From Janthinobacterium sp. (GTDB lineage Bacteria > Pseudomonadota > Gammaproteobacteria > Burkholderiales > Burkholderiaceae_D): 64,000 nucleotides of DNA. The notes beneath the pieces were generated by a model. That model worked only from the letters and a program-made list of their open reading frames with translations, did no database searches and was not told where the DNA came from. Below are positions 8,428 to 16,677 of this stretch, piece by piece; position 1 is the first letter of the stretch; each line of letters begins with the position of its first letter. The stretch is taken from positions 1 to 64,000 of the forward strand of contig JANXSQ010000323.1 of NCBI GenBank assembly GCA_025356595.1, read 5' to 3'. The translations under genes were made by a program, and so were the position numbers.

Positions 8428-9084
8428 ATGATGTTGAAACACGAGATTTTCCAGGCCATCGTGGCGCGCCGCATGGTCGGCATCGTGCGCGCCGCCACGC
8501 CCGAGGCGGCGCTGCAGGTGGCCGAAGCCTGCATCGCCGGCGGCATCAGCGCGCTGGAGGTGGCCTTCACGACGCCCGACACGGTCGAGGTCATCAGGAC
8601 GCTGCGCGCGCGCCACGGCGCCGAGGTCCTGCTGGGCGCCGGCACGGTGCTGGATCCGGAAACGGCGCGTTTGGCGATCCTCGCCGGGGCCCAGTTCATC
8701 ATCTCGCCCAGCGTCTGCGTCGCCACCATCCGCCTGTGCCAGCGCTATCAGGTGCTGTCGATGCCGGGCGTGATGACGCCGACCGAAATCGTCACGGCGC
8801 TCGAGGCGGGCGCCGACATCATCAAGATTTTTCCCGCCGAAGTGTTCGGCCCGGCCTACATCAAGGCCCTGCGCGCGCCCCTGCCGCAGGCGCCCCTGAT
8901 GCCGACCGGCGGCGTCAGCGTCGAGAATCTGCCCGAATGGTTCGCCAACGGCGCGCTGGCGGTCGGCATCGGCGGCAGCCTGAGCGGCCCGGCCGCCGAC
9001 GGCGACTACGCCGCCGTGACGGCGCGGGCGCGCGCCTTCGTGGCGCGCATGGACGGCATCCGGCGCGGCTGGGACGCCGCCTAG
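8428..9084 (+). CDS. KDPG/KDPGal-family aldolase
   Basis: Class I aldolase that should cleave 2-keto-3-deoxy-6-phosphogalactonate (or -gluconate) to pyruvate and glyceraldehyde-3-phosphate. At 218 aa it matches the family. GIVRA near the N-terminus, ALEVAFTTPDTVE with the catalytic Glu, LGAGTVLDPE, and IIKIFPAEVFGPAYIK with the Schiff-base Lys are all present. A second ATG lies at 8431; GGAG precedes both. It is last in the operon and its stop is 7 bases from the stop of the convergent PHA depolymerase gene. DgoA-type function is inferred from the neighbouring DgoK. Confidence 0.85.
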   Translation: MMLKHEIFQAIVARRMVGIVRAATPEAALQVAEACIAGGISALEVAFTTPDTVEVIRTLRARHGAEVLLGAGTVLDPETARLAILAGAQFIISPSVCVATIRLCQRYQVLSMPGVMTPTEIVTALEAGADIIKIFPAEVFGPAYIKALRAPLPQAPLMPTGGVSVENLPEWFANGALAVGIGGSLSGPAADGDYAAVTARARAFVARMDGIRRGWDAA

Positions 9085-9091
9085 ACCCGCT

Positions 9092-10198
9092 CTAGTGGGA
9101 CGCGGAACCGCGCGGCGCGGCCAGGCGGTCCAACATGGCCTTCACGGCCGACATCTGGGTGGCCGATTTCTGGTAGAAGTCGGGCATGAAGGGGTTGACG
9201 CTGGTGTAGCCCCAGAAGTCCCAGCAACCCTTCGGATTGTAGGGATAGACGGGGCTGGCGTCGACCTGCGGATAGAGCACGATGATCTTGTTGCTGTCGG
9301 CGATCTCGTTGTAGCCGGTGCCCTTGTAGTAGCGGTCGCCGATGCTGGCGGCGCTCTGGCCGCAGCCGTGGAAGACGACGTGCACGCGGCAGCTTTCCGT
9401 GTTGCAGGCCTTGGGCACGTAGACGTAGGCGGTGTTGCTCATGCTCGAATACGGCGTGTGCAGGAAGCTGCGCTGGTTGAAGCTGATCATGCTCCCGCCC
9501 AGCGCGCCGGCCGGCGGATTCAGGTTCGGATAGATGTGCCGCAGGATGTCGTCGGACTGCTCGAAATTGCAGTCGTTGATGTAGGGCGAGGCGGTGAGCG
9601 GGCAGGATTGGTCGCGGCTCTTGTCGGTGATGAAGGCGTGGCCGGCGGCGACGTTGTTCACATAGCGGATCTGCTCGGGCGCCACGCCGGCCAGTTGGTA
9701 GAACTGCTGGGTCTGGTCGACGACGGCCTGGGTCACGGTGCTGTCCTCGGTGCCGCTGAACATGTAAATGCGCTGCTTCCTGACGTTCGCCGTGTCGTCG
9801 ATGACGCCGCTGCGGGCGAAATCCTGGGCCGCGTTCCACAGCGCGCTGGCGACGGGCGGCGCGACGAAGGCCTTGGCCGGGTTCATGCAGGTGCTGACGG
9901 CGTTGGTCACGTAGGAAATGAAGGGGAACATGCCGGGCGAGCCGGAGCAATAGTAGGGACCGCCGGCGACGATGCCGGCGCCCATGACGGTGCCGGAATA
10001 GGCCACCGAGAACTGCGCCGCCATGAAGGCGCCGGACGACAGGCCCGACACCGAGGTCTGGCTCAGGTCGGCCTGCAGGGCGGGCAGGGCGACCGGATCG
10101 CCCGACTTGGCCTGGCCCTGCGGCGACACGGTGGCGGCCAGCGCGAAGGTGGCCAAGAACATCACAGAGGACAAATTGCCGGCGGGCCGGATATGCAT
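9092..10198 (-). CDS. Secreted PHA/PHB depolymerase (type 2 catalytic domain)
   Basis: Serine hydrolase predicted to cleave short-chain-length polyhydroxyalkanoate or its oligomers outside the cytoplasm. From MHIRPAGNLSS it is 368 aa with a signal peptide (hydrophobic SVMFLATFALAAT, likely cleavage after residues 26-30). The lipase box GLSSG places the nucleophile at Ser54, followed by AFMAAQFSVAYS. A late VHVVFHGCGQ segment forms the oxyanion region, and Cys pairs are typical of exported members. An upstream in-frame ATG at 10297 would precede the signal peptide and is rejected. It diverges from a glutathione peroxidase gene around an FNR-type box. Confidence 0.85.
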   Translation of the reverse strand: MHIRPAGNLSSVMFLATFALAATVSPQGQAKSGDPVALPALQADLSQTSVSGLSSGAFMAAQFSVAYSGTVMGAGIVAGGPYYCSGSPGMFPFISYVTNAVSTCMNPAKAFVAPPVASALWNAAQDFARSGVIDDTANVRKQRIYMFSGTEDSTVTQAVVDQTQQFYQLAGVAPEQIRYVNNVAAGHAFITDKSRDQSCPLTASPYINDCNFEQSDDILRHIYPNLNPPAGALGGSMISFNQRSFLHTPYSSMSNTAYVYVPKACNTESCRVHVVFHGCGQSAASIGDRYYKGTGYNEIADSNKIIVLYPQVDASPVYPYNPKGCWDFWGYTSVNPFMPDFYQKSATQMSAVKAMLDRLAAPRGSASH

Positions 10199-10300
10199 AG
10201 CGGACTCCTGAATGGATAGTTGACCCCTGGACACGATGTGGCCAGGCCAGCGACGAGCATAACCAAGATGGGCCGAGTCCGCCACCGGCCACCGCAAGTC

Positions 10301-10314
10301 TTGATCTGGATCAA
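10301..10314. promoter_or_regulatory. Perfect FNR/ANR box
   Basis: TTGAT-CTGG-ATCAA matches the FNR/ANR consensus exactly (TTGAT-N4-ATCAA). It lies in the 203-bp divergent region between the PHA depolymerase (start 10198) and the glutathione peroxidase (start 10402). From its centre at about 10307.5, a TATGCT-like -10 reading leftward (10261-10256) would give roughly a -58 position for the depolymerase; rightward, a TAGAAT element sits at 10372-10377. Oxygen-responsive control of either gene is inference. Confidence 0.6.
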
Positions 10315-10401
10315 AAGCGCCGTGGCCGGGCGGAGAAAAATCTTGCGCGCGCGCGCAGGCGGCGTTTGACTTAGAATGGATTTTTAATTCCCAAGCGGTG
10401 G

Positions 10402-10965
10402 ATGATCATGTCGAAAGTACTTGCCCAGCTGTTTATCGTCTCGTCCCTGCTGGCGGCGGCGCCGGCCTTCGCCGACTCCGTCGCTTGCCCGGCGCTGTTG
10501 AAGCAGACCTTCAACCGCCTGCAGGACGAGGCGCCGCAGGACCTGTGCCAGTACGCCGGCAAGGTGGTTCTGGTGGTGAACACGGCCAGTTACTGCGGCT
10601 ACACCAATCAATACGAGGGCCTCGAGGCCCTCTACGCGAAGTACGCCTCCAAGGGCCTGGTCGTGCTGGGCTTCCCGTCCAACGACTTCGGCAAGCAGGA
10701 ACCGGGCAGCAGCAAGGAAATCGCCGATTTCTGCTACAACACCTACGGCGTGAAGTTCCCGATGTTCGCCAAGTCGGTCGTCTCCGGGCCGACGCCGAAT
10801 CCCCTGTACGTGAACCTGATCAAGCTGACCGGCAAGACGCCGGCCTGGAACTTCCACAAATACCTGATCGACCGCAACGGCAAGGTGCTCGAGAGCTTCC
10901 CCAGCAAGGTTGCGCCGGACGACAAGAAACTCGTCGGCGCGCTGGAAAAGGCGCTGGGGATGTAG
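10402..10965 (+). CDS. Exported glutathione peroxidase
   Basis: Thiol peroxidase of the glutathione peroxidase family, 187 aa. An N-terminal signal peptide (hydrophobic LFIVSSLLAAAPAFA, cleavage after AFA-D) makes it periplasmic, unlike the usual cytoplasmic BtuE. The peroxidatic Cys65 is in NTASYCGYTNQY; the Gln and Trp of the catalytic set are in PSNDFGKQEPGS and PAWNFHKYLID. A second ATG at 10408 is also possible. It is convergent with the rhodanese gene, only 2 bases between stops. With glutathione scarce in the periplasm, a thioredoxin-like reductant is likely (inference). Confidence 0.85.
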   Translation: MIMSKVLAQLFIVSSLLAAAPAFADSVACPALLKQTFNRLQDEAPQDLCQYAGKVVLVVNTASYCGYTNQYEGLEALYAKYASKGLVVLGFPSNDFGKQEPGSSKEIADFCYNTYGVKFPMFAKSVVSGPTPNPLYVNLIKLTGKTPAWNFHKYLIDRNGKVLESFPSKVAPDDKKLVGALEKALGM

Positions 10966-10967
10966 TT

Positions 10968-11375
10968 TCAGGCCGCTGCCGCTGCCCCCGTTTGCAGCGT
11001 GAAACCCTCGTCGAGCCAGCCGGCGACGCCGCCGGCCATGATCTTCACCGGCCGGCCCAGGCGCGCCAGGCGGATCGCGGCGCGCGCCGCGCCGTTGCAG
11101 TGCGGCCCGGCGCAATAGGCGATGAACAGGGTCTCAGGTGGATACGCGGCCAGCTTGGCGGCGACGATCTTGCCGTGCGCCAGATCGACGGCGCCGGCGA
11201 CGTGGCCGGCCGCGTAGGCGGCGCTGCCGCGCACGTCGAGCAGGACGAAATCCTGCTGCTCCGTGCCCAGCGCGTGGTGCACATCCCAGCAATCGGTTTC
11301 GTAGTTCAGCGTGGCCTCGAAATGGGCCAGCGCCGCGGCGCTCGGGGCGGCGGCGATTTCGCTTACGGTGGACAT
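10968..11375 (-). CDS. Single-domain rhodanese
   Basis: Rhodanese-like sulfurtransferase fold, 135 aa, no signal peptide. Marks are FVLLDVRGSAAYAAGHVAGAVDLAH in the first half and the active-site loop YCAGPHCNGAARAA near residue 88, with the catalytic Cys, then a C-terminal KIMAGGVAGWLDEGF. It could transfer sulfane sulfur or detoxify cyanide or sulfide. It diverges from the GlxA-type regulator across 94 bases, so that regulator may control it. No enzymatic partner is adjacent. Confidence 0.85.
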   Translation of the reverse strand: MSTVSEIAAAPSAAALAHFEATLNYETDCWDVHHALGTEQQDFVLLDVRGSAAYAAGHVAGAVDLAHGKIVAAKLAAYPPETLFIAYCAGPHCNGAARAAIRLARLGRPVKIMAGGVAGWLDEGFTLQTGAAAAA

Positions 11376-11469
11376 GGCAATCTCCCTGTGGTGGTGTGAG
11401 CGGCCATTATCGGCGCGCCCGGCCCGCGCCGGCAGTGGCGCGAACGCCAGCTTGCGTTAAGATTGCGCC

Positions 11470-12426
11470 ATGCGCAAACACCTCGTCGTCGCCCTGGTCT
11501 ATGACCGCCTCTGCACCTTCGAATTCGGCTGCACGGTCGAACTGTTCGCCCTTGAGCGCCCCGAGCTGGGCGTGGACTGGTACGAGTTCGCCGTCTGCGC
11601 CGCCGAGCCGGGACCGCTGCGGGCGCAGGGCGGAGTCACCCTGCAGGTGCCCCACGCGCCGGAGCTGCTGGAGCGCGCCGACACCATCATCATCCCCGGC
11701 TGGCGCGGCGCCGACGAGGAGCCGCCGCCGGCCATGCTGGCGCTGCTGCGCGCGGCGCACGCCCGCGGCGCGCGCCTGTGTGCGATCTGCTCCGGCGTCT
11801 TCGTGCTGGCGGCGGCCGGCGTGCTGGACGGCCTGCCGGCCACCACCCACTGGCGCTATGCGCAGCAACTGGCGCGCCGCTATCCGCTGATCGAGGTGCG
11901 CCCGGACGACCTGTACGTCGACGCAGGGCAGGTCATCACCTCGGCCGGTTCGGCGGCCGGCATCGACATGCTGCTGCATCTGGTGCGGCGCGACTTCGGC
12001 GCCCGCGTCGGCAATCTGGTGGCGCAGCGCCTGGTGGTGGCGCCGCACCGCGAGGGCGGCCAGGCGCAGTTCCTGCCGCGGCCGATGGCGCGCGACGGCC
12101 AGGGACGCCTGACGAAATTGATGGACTGGCTGCGCGCCCATCCGGCACAGCCGCACACAGTGGCCGGCATGGCGGCGCGCGCGGCGATGAGCCCGCGCAC
12201 CCTGCAGCGCCAGTTCGCCGAGGCGACGGGGTTCGGGCCGCTGGAATGGCTGATACGCGAGCGCGTCGGCCTGGCCAAGGAGTTGCTGGAGACGCTGGAT
12301 CTGCCGCTGGCGCTGGTGGCCGAGCGGGCCGGCTTCGCCTCGCTGGAATCGCTGCGCCACCATTTCCGCCGGCTGGCGGCGACCACCCCGGGCGCCTACC
12401 GGCGCCGCTTCGCCAACGTCATCTGA
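11470..12426 (+). CDS. GlxA/FtrA-type AraC-family regulator with DJ-1/PfpI domain
   Basis: Two-domain regulator of 318 aa. Residues 1-185 form a DJ-1/PfpI (class I amidotransferase-like) sensor with the nucleophile-elbow motif ARLCAICSGVFVLAAAG. Residues about 215-310 are an AraC DNA-binding domain (AGMAARAAMSPRTLQRQFAE; VAERAGFASLESLRHHFRR). Members such as FtrA and GlxA sense small metabolites. The adjacent divergent rhodanese is the most obvious target, so a role in sulfur or oxidative stress is possible but unproven. Confidence 0.85.
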   Translation: MRKHLVVALVYDRLCTFEFGCTVELFALERPELGVDWYEFAVCAAEPGPLRAQGGVTLQVPHAPELLERADTIIIPGWRGADEEPPPAMLALLRAAHARGARLCAICSGVFVLAAAGVLDGLPATTHWRYAQQLARRYPLIEVRPDDLYVDAGQVITSAGSAAGIDMLLHLVRRDFGARVGNLVAQRLVVAPHREGGQAQFLPRPMARDGQGRLTKLMDWLRAHPAQPHTVAGMAARAAMSPRTLQRQFAEATGFGPLEWLIRERVGLAKELLETLDLPLALVAERAGFASLESLRHHFRRLAATTPGAYRRRFANVI

Positions 12427-12474
12427 TCGGCCGCGGCTTGCAGGGAGTCGCGCGGCACGCTGTGTCGGGCGCGC

Positions 12475-14292
12475 TCAGGCCAGGCTGGCCTTGAGCGGGC
12501 CGCGCAGGGCATTGCAGACGACGATTTCCTCGGCCTGTTCCAGCATGGCGCGGCTGATGACGCGCTCGGCGGCGTGCCAGTCCGGATCGGCCAGCAGCAC
12601 GCCGCGCATCACGCCGGGCAGCAGGCCGCAGGACAGCGGCGGCGTGCACCAGCGCCCGTCCAGCTTGACGAAGACGCTGCTGCGGCCGCCCTCCGTCAGT
12701 TCGCCGCGCTCGTTGAAGAACAGGGTGTCGAAGCAGCCTTGCGCCTCGGCGTCGCGCCAGGCGGCGTCGTAGCGGGCGCGCACGCTGCTCTTGTGGCGCA
12801 GGAAGAGGGCCTCGGAGGCGCTGGCGTCGGCGGCCAGCAGCAGGCGCACCGGCCCGGCCAGGGGCGCCAGGGGGGCGCTTTGCAGGCTCAGGGCGCCGTC
12901 CGCCCGCAGCGCCAGGCGCAGGCGGACCGGCGCCGCCGGCGCCAGCGCCGCGCAGGCGGCGTCCAGCTGGGCGCGCGCCAGCCCGGCGTCGCAGGGATAG
13001 CCGAAGTAGCGCGCCGACGCCGTCAGCCGCGCCAGGTGCGCTTCCAGGTGGCGGCAGCCGTCGGCGCGCGTCGCGTGCATGGTTTCGAACAGTTCGAAGT
13101 GGTTCGCCAGGCCGGTCAGGAAGCCCGCCTTCAACTGGCATTCGGCGTATTCGTCGGCGGCGTCGCTGTCGTAGACGATGCCGGCGCCGACGCCCATTTC
13201 GCCGGCGCGCACGCCGTCGCGCGGCGCCCGCAGCGCCAGCGTGCGGATCGGCACCGACATGCAGAAGTCGCCCACCCGGGCGGCGCCGGCCGGCGCCGCG
13301 AACCAGCCGATGGCGCCGGTGTAGATGCCGCGCGGCGCCTGCTCCAGTTCGGCGATGATTTCCATGCTGCGCCGTTTCGGCGCGCCGGTGATCGAGCCGC
13401 AGGGGTAGAGCGCCTGGAAGATGTCGGCCAGGCCGGCGTCGGCGCGCAGCGTCGCGCGCACGGTGGAGGTCATCTGCAGCACCTTGCCGTAGCGGCGCAC
13501 CTCGAACAGGGCCGGCACGGCGACGCTGCCGGTGACGGCGACGCGGCCGATGTCGTTGCGCAGCAGGTCGACGATCATCAGGTTTTCGGCGCGGTTCTTC
13601 GGGTCGGCCGCCAGCGCCGCGCCGCGGCGGGCGTTTTCCTGCGCCAGTTCGGGCGCGGCGGCGGGCGCGGTGCCCTTCATCGGCCGCGCCGTCAGGACGC
13701 CGCCGGCGTGGCGCACGAACAGTTCCGGCGACAGCGAGAGCACGGCGCCGCCGTCGGGCAGCGCCACCAGCGCGCCGTAGGGCACCGGCTGGCGCGCGCG
13801 CAGGCGCGCGTACAGGGCGGCCGGCGCGCCGAAGGCGTCGAAGCGCAGGCGGTAGGTGTAGTTGATCTGGTAGGTGTCGCCCGCTTCGATGTAGGCGTGG
13901 ATGCGCGCCAGCGCGGCGCTGAATTGCGCCTCTCCGACATCGGCGCGGATGGCGCCGACGCCGGCCGGCGCGGCGTCGGCCGGCGCGCGCGCGGCCAGCC
14001 AGGCGGCCACTTCGGCCTGCGACAGCGCCTGGCACTGGCTGAAGATCAGCACTTGCGCCAGCGCGGCGCCGTCGCTGCGCGCCGGCATGTCCAGCAGGTG
14101 GGCGCCCAGTTCGTAGGCGCACAGGGCGACGGCGTGGCGGCCCTCGGCCAGCGCCCGCTGCATTTCCTCGAGCAGGGCGCTCCAGCCGGCGCCGTCGCGG
14201 CACTCCAGGGTGGCCAGGTGGCCGGTGTAGAGGCGCGAGCCGGCGCCGCCCGGATCGGCGTCGTCCAGCAGGGCGTAGCACTCGGTGTTCAT
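12475..14292 (-). CDS. pabB: Aminodeoxychorismate synthase I fused to aminodeoxychorismate lyase (PabB-PabC)
   Basis: Bifunctional para-aminobenzoate enzyme for folate synthesis, 605 aa. Residues about 1-370 are the chorismate-binding PabB domain: TYQINYTYRLRF, the RPMKGT motif with the catalytic Lys typical of PabB, and ITGAPKRRSMEIIAELE. Residues about 375-605 are a PLP class-IV aminotransferase-like lyase (PabC) with FETMHATR, FFNERGELTEGGRSSVFV and SRAMLEQAEEIVVCNALRG. Such fusions are common in betaproteobacteria. The glutamine amidotransferase PabA is not in the window. Its ATG overlaps the stop of the upstream DMT transporter (14289-14292), so the two are coupled. Confidence 0.9.
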   Translation of the reverse strand: MNTECYALLDDADPGGAGSRLYTGHLATLECRDGAGWSALLEEMQRALAEGRHAVALCAYELGAHLLDMPARSDGAALAQVLIFSQCQALSQAEVAAWLAARAPADAAPAGVGAIRADVGEAQFSAALARIHAYIEAGDTYQINYTYRLRFDAFGAPAALYARLRARQPVPYGALVALPDGGAVLSLSPELFVRHAGGVLTARPMKGTAPAAAPELAQENARRGAALAADPKNRAENLMIVDLLRNDIGRVAVTGSVAVPALFEVRRYGKVLQMTSTVRATLRADAGLADIFQALYPCGSITGAPKRRSMEIIAELEQAPRGIYTGAIGWFAAPAGAARVGDFCMSVPIRTLALRAPRDGVRAGEMGVGAGIVYDSDAADEYAECQLKAGFLTGLANHFELFETMHATRADGCRHLEAHLARLTASARYFGYPCDAGLARAQLDAACAALAPAAPVRLRLALRADGALSLQSAPLAPLAGPVRLLLAADASASEALFLRHKSSVRARYDAAWRDAEAQGCFDTLFFNERGELTEGGRSSVFVKLDGRWCTPPLSCGLLPGVMRGVLLADPDWHAAERVISRAMLEQAEEIVVCNALRGPLKASLA

Positions 14293-15161
14293 GACGAGCC
14301 GCGTTTGGACAGGTAGATGCCGCACAGGAGCACGCCGGCGCCGAGGATCTGCACGGGACCGAGGGCCTCGCCGAAGATGACCCAGGCGGCGGCCGCCGCC
14401 GTCAGCGGCTGGATCAGCAGGCTGATCGAGGCCAGCGAGGCGGGCAGGTGGGCGAAGGCGTAGGTGATGACGGTCTGGCCGCCGATCTGCGCGATCAGGG
14501 CCAGTCCCAGCAGCGGGATCCAGCCGGCCGCGCTGGCCGGCCAGAAGGGGCCGTCCATCCACAGCGCGAAGGGCAGCAGGATCAGGGCGGTGATGGTGGT
14601 GCTCCAGGCCATCAGGCGCGCCGTCGAATAGCTGTTGCGGCCGTCCTTAATGGCCAGTTGGTAGGCGGCGTAGAAGCAGGCCGTCAGCAGGCCCAGGCTG
14701 TCGCCCAGCAGGCGCGCGCCGCCCAGGCTGACGCTGGCGCCCACCAGCAGCGCGGCGCCGCCTATGGCCAGCGCCATGCCGAGCAGGAAGCCGCGCGAGA
14801 AGCGCGTCTTGTGCACCCACCACAACCACAGGGCGATGAAGAGCGGTGCCATGTTCGGCAGCAGCGTCGCGTTGGCGACCGTGGTCAGGTGCAGGGAAAC
14901 GTGCCAGACGCCCATGTCGGCGGCGAAGAAGAAGCCGGCCAGCAGCAGCACCCGGCTCAAGTCGGTGCGCAGGCCGGCGGCGCGGTCGCTTTTGGCCGAG
15001 GCCAGCGCCCAGATCCACAGCAGCGGCGCGGCCAGCGCCATGCGCCAGAACGCCGAGGCGACCGGGTTGACGTCGGACAGGCGCATCATGATGCCGGCGA
15101 AGCCGATGGCGGCGCCGCCCAGCAGAAGGGCGCAGAAGGCCAGGACGGGGAATGGTTTCAT
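14289..15161 (-). CDS. DMT-superfamily EamA transporter
   Basis: Inner-membrane exporter of 290 aa with about ten hydrophobic helices in two EamA repeats; LSDVNPVASAFWRMALAAPLL lies in the first repeat and HLPASLASISLLIQPLTAA in the second. Substrate unknown; relatives export amino acids or other small metabolites. It is directly upstream of, and overlaps, the pabB-pabC gene, suggesting co-translation. A functional link with PABA is conceivable but not shown by sequence. Confidence 0.85.
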   Translation of the reverse strand: MKPFPVLAFCALLLGGAAIGFAGIMMRLSDVNPVASAFWRMALAAPLLWIWALASAKSDRAAGLRTDLSRVLLLAGFFFAADMGVWHVSLHLTTVANATLLPNMAPLFIALWLWWVHKTRFSRGFLLGMALAIGGAALLVGASVSLGGARLLGDSLGLLTACFYAAYQLAIKDGRNSYSTARLMAWSTTITALILLPFALWMDGPFWPASAAGWIPLLGLALIAQIGGQTVITYAFAHLPASLASISLLIQPLTAAAAAWVIFGEALGPVQILGAGVLLCGIYLSKRGSS

Positions 15162-15310
15162 GGCTGTTGGCGTGGACTCAAGGTTGTCGGGCGTTCGTCT
15201 GGCGCCGGGGGGCGCTCTATGCGTTGCAAGGCGGCGGCAAGGAGCCGGGGGGAGCAGCCGTCCGGTCCGGGCGCGCTCCCCGCCGCTGGTTTTAAATGGG
15301 TCGCGGCATG

Positions 15311-15886
15311 TCAGTGCAGCAGCATGGCGATCTGCAGCGCGGCGTCCTGCGCCGGCTGGAGCTTGAAGCCGCTCTTGGCGAAACGGTGCCAGCGCCCGAT
15401 GACGTAGTTGAGCAGCATGGCGGCGCGCGCCGCCACCTCCGTGTCGGGCGCCTGCGCCTCGGCGGCGGCCAGGCGCAGCGCCTGCTTCAGCGCCAGCTCG
15501 ACGCGGTCGTAGAACTGGTTCATGCGCGCCTGCAGGCGCTCGTCCTCGTTGACCAGGGCCTCGCCGATCAGCACCCGCGTCATGCCCGGATTGCTGGCGG
15601 CGAAATTGAGCAGCATGGCGAGGATGTCGCGCGCCTGCGCCATGCCGTCGGCCTGCTTGTCGGCGATCTGGTTGATCAGGCCGAAGACGCTGGACTCGAT
15701 GAACTCGATCAGGCCCTCGAACATCTGCGCCTTGCTGGCGAAGTGGCGGTACAGCGCCGCCTCCGACACGCTGAGCTTGGCCGCCAGCGCGGCGGTGGTG
15801 ATTTTTTCGCCTTTCGGCTGTTCCAGCATTGCGGCCAGGGCCTGGAGAATTTGCAACCTGCGTTGGCCCGGCGGGGAGCTTGCCAT
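15311..15886 (-). CDS. slmA: TetR-family nucleoid occlusion factor SlmA
   Basis: TetR/AcrR-fold DNA-binding protein that blocks FtsZ assembly over the nucleoid. From MASSPPGQRR it is 191 aa, close to SlmA of gammaproteobacteria. The helix-turn-helix is ITTAALAAKLSVSEAALYRHFASK, with FEGLIEFIESSVFGLINQI next, both characteristic of SlmA rather than of drug-responsive TetRs. In-frame codons upstream of 15886 lack similarity, so the ATG after TCGTCG is used. It lies 29 bases behind the pyrimidine nucleotidase gene on the same strand, a betaproteobacterial neighbourhood together with argB. Confidence 0.85.
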   Translation of the reverse strand: MASSPPGQRRLQILQALAAMLEQPKGEKITTAALAAKLSVSEAALYRHFASKAQMFEGLIEFIESSVFGLINQIADKQADGMAQARDILAMLLNFAASNPGMTRVLIGEALVNEDERLQARMNQFYDRVELALKQALRLAAAEAQAPDTEVAARAAMLLNYVIGRWHRFAKSGFKLQPAQDAALQIAMLLH

Positions 15887-15915
15887 GTGATCTCGTCGTA
15901 AAAAAGTGAAAGCGT

Positions 15916-16644
15916 TCAGCGCAGACGCTGCATGCGGGCGGATAAATGTCGGACAGATTTTACTTTGACATCGACGTAAGCGGGGCGATTTAACATCTTT
16001 GGCAAACCCGCCATGCCGATCGGATCGGCCATTTCCAGGTACTGGGTGATCCACACGGTGCGCATGCCGAGCGCTTTGGCGCTGCGCAGATTGGCCAGCG
16101 TGTCCTCGACCAGGATGCAGCGCCCGGGCGTCAGGCCCTGCCGGCGCAGCAGGCGGCGCAGCATCAGCTTGGACGGTTTCGGGCGCAACTGGCGGTGCAC
16201 GCGCATCGCCTCGATGGCGACGTGGTGCGAGAAGTGGCGCTGCAGGCCGAGGTGGCGCATCACGTCGCGCGAATAGCGTTGCGGCGCGTTGGTGAGCAGG
16301 ATCTTGCGCCCCGGCAGGCGGCGCAGCAACTGGCCCAGGCCGCGCTCGGCCCGTATCATCGAGGCCAGGTCGGCCATCGCGTGGGTCTCGCGCAGGAAGT
16401 CGGCGGCCTGGACGTTGTGGTGCTTGACCATGCCCAGCAGGGTGGCGCCGTAGCGCCGCCAGTACTCGTTGCGCGCCGCGTCGACGGCCTCCGCGCTGGC
16501 CGGCGCGCCGTCCCGGCCCAGCACCTTGGCGATGTACAGGTTCATGTTCGCGGCGATGGCCGGGAAAATCGCGTGCGAGGCGTTGTGCAGGGTGTTGTCG
16601 AGGTCGAACAACCAGACCGGGGCGTTGCGGTTAATATTTGGCAC
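15916..16644 (-). CDS. HAD-family pyrimidine 5'-nucleotidase
   Basis: HAD-superfamily phosphatase of 242 aa, related to pyrimidine 5'-nucleotidases (YrfG/Sdt1 type). Motif I is WLFDLDNTLHNAS at residues 11-23, motif II is ILLTNAPQRYS, motif III is in RPKPSKLML, and motif IV is ILVEDTLANL. It should dephosphorylate UMP/CMP-like or damaged pyrimidine nucleotides in the cytoplasm. It is co-directional with slmA downstream; its start is 33 bases from the divergent TraB-family gene. Confidence 0.85.
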   Translation of the reverse strand: MPNINRNAPVWLFDLDNTLHNASHAIFPAIAANMNLYIAKVLGRDGAPASAEAVDAARNEYWRRYGATLLGMVKHHNVQAADFLRETHAMADLASMIRAERGLGQLLRRLPGRKILLTNAPQRYSRDVMRHLGLQRHFSHHVAIEAMRVHRQLRPKPSKLMLRRLLRRQGLTPGRCILVEDTLANLRSAKALGMRTVWITQYLEMADPIGMAGLPKMLNRPAYVDVKVKSVRHLSARMQRLR

Positions 16645-16677
16645 GGGAGTCTTTACGCAAAACGTTCAAGGAAAAAC

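Noticed and set aside
8428..9084. Aldolase considered as the Entner-Doudoroff eda gene
   Set aside because: No edd or zwf neighbours; the operon carries dgoK instead, so KDPGal aldolase is favoured, though specificity is not settled by sequence.
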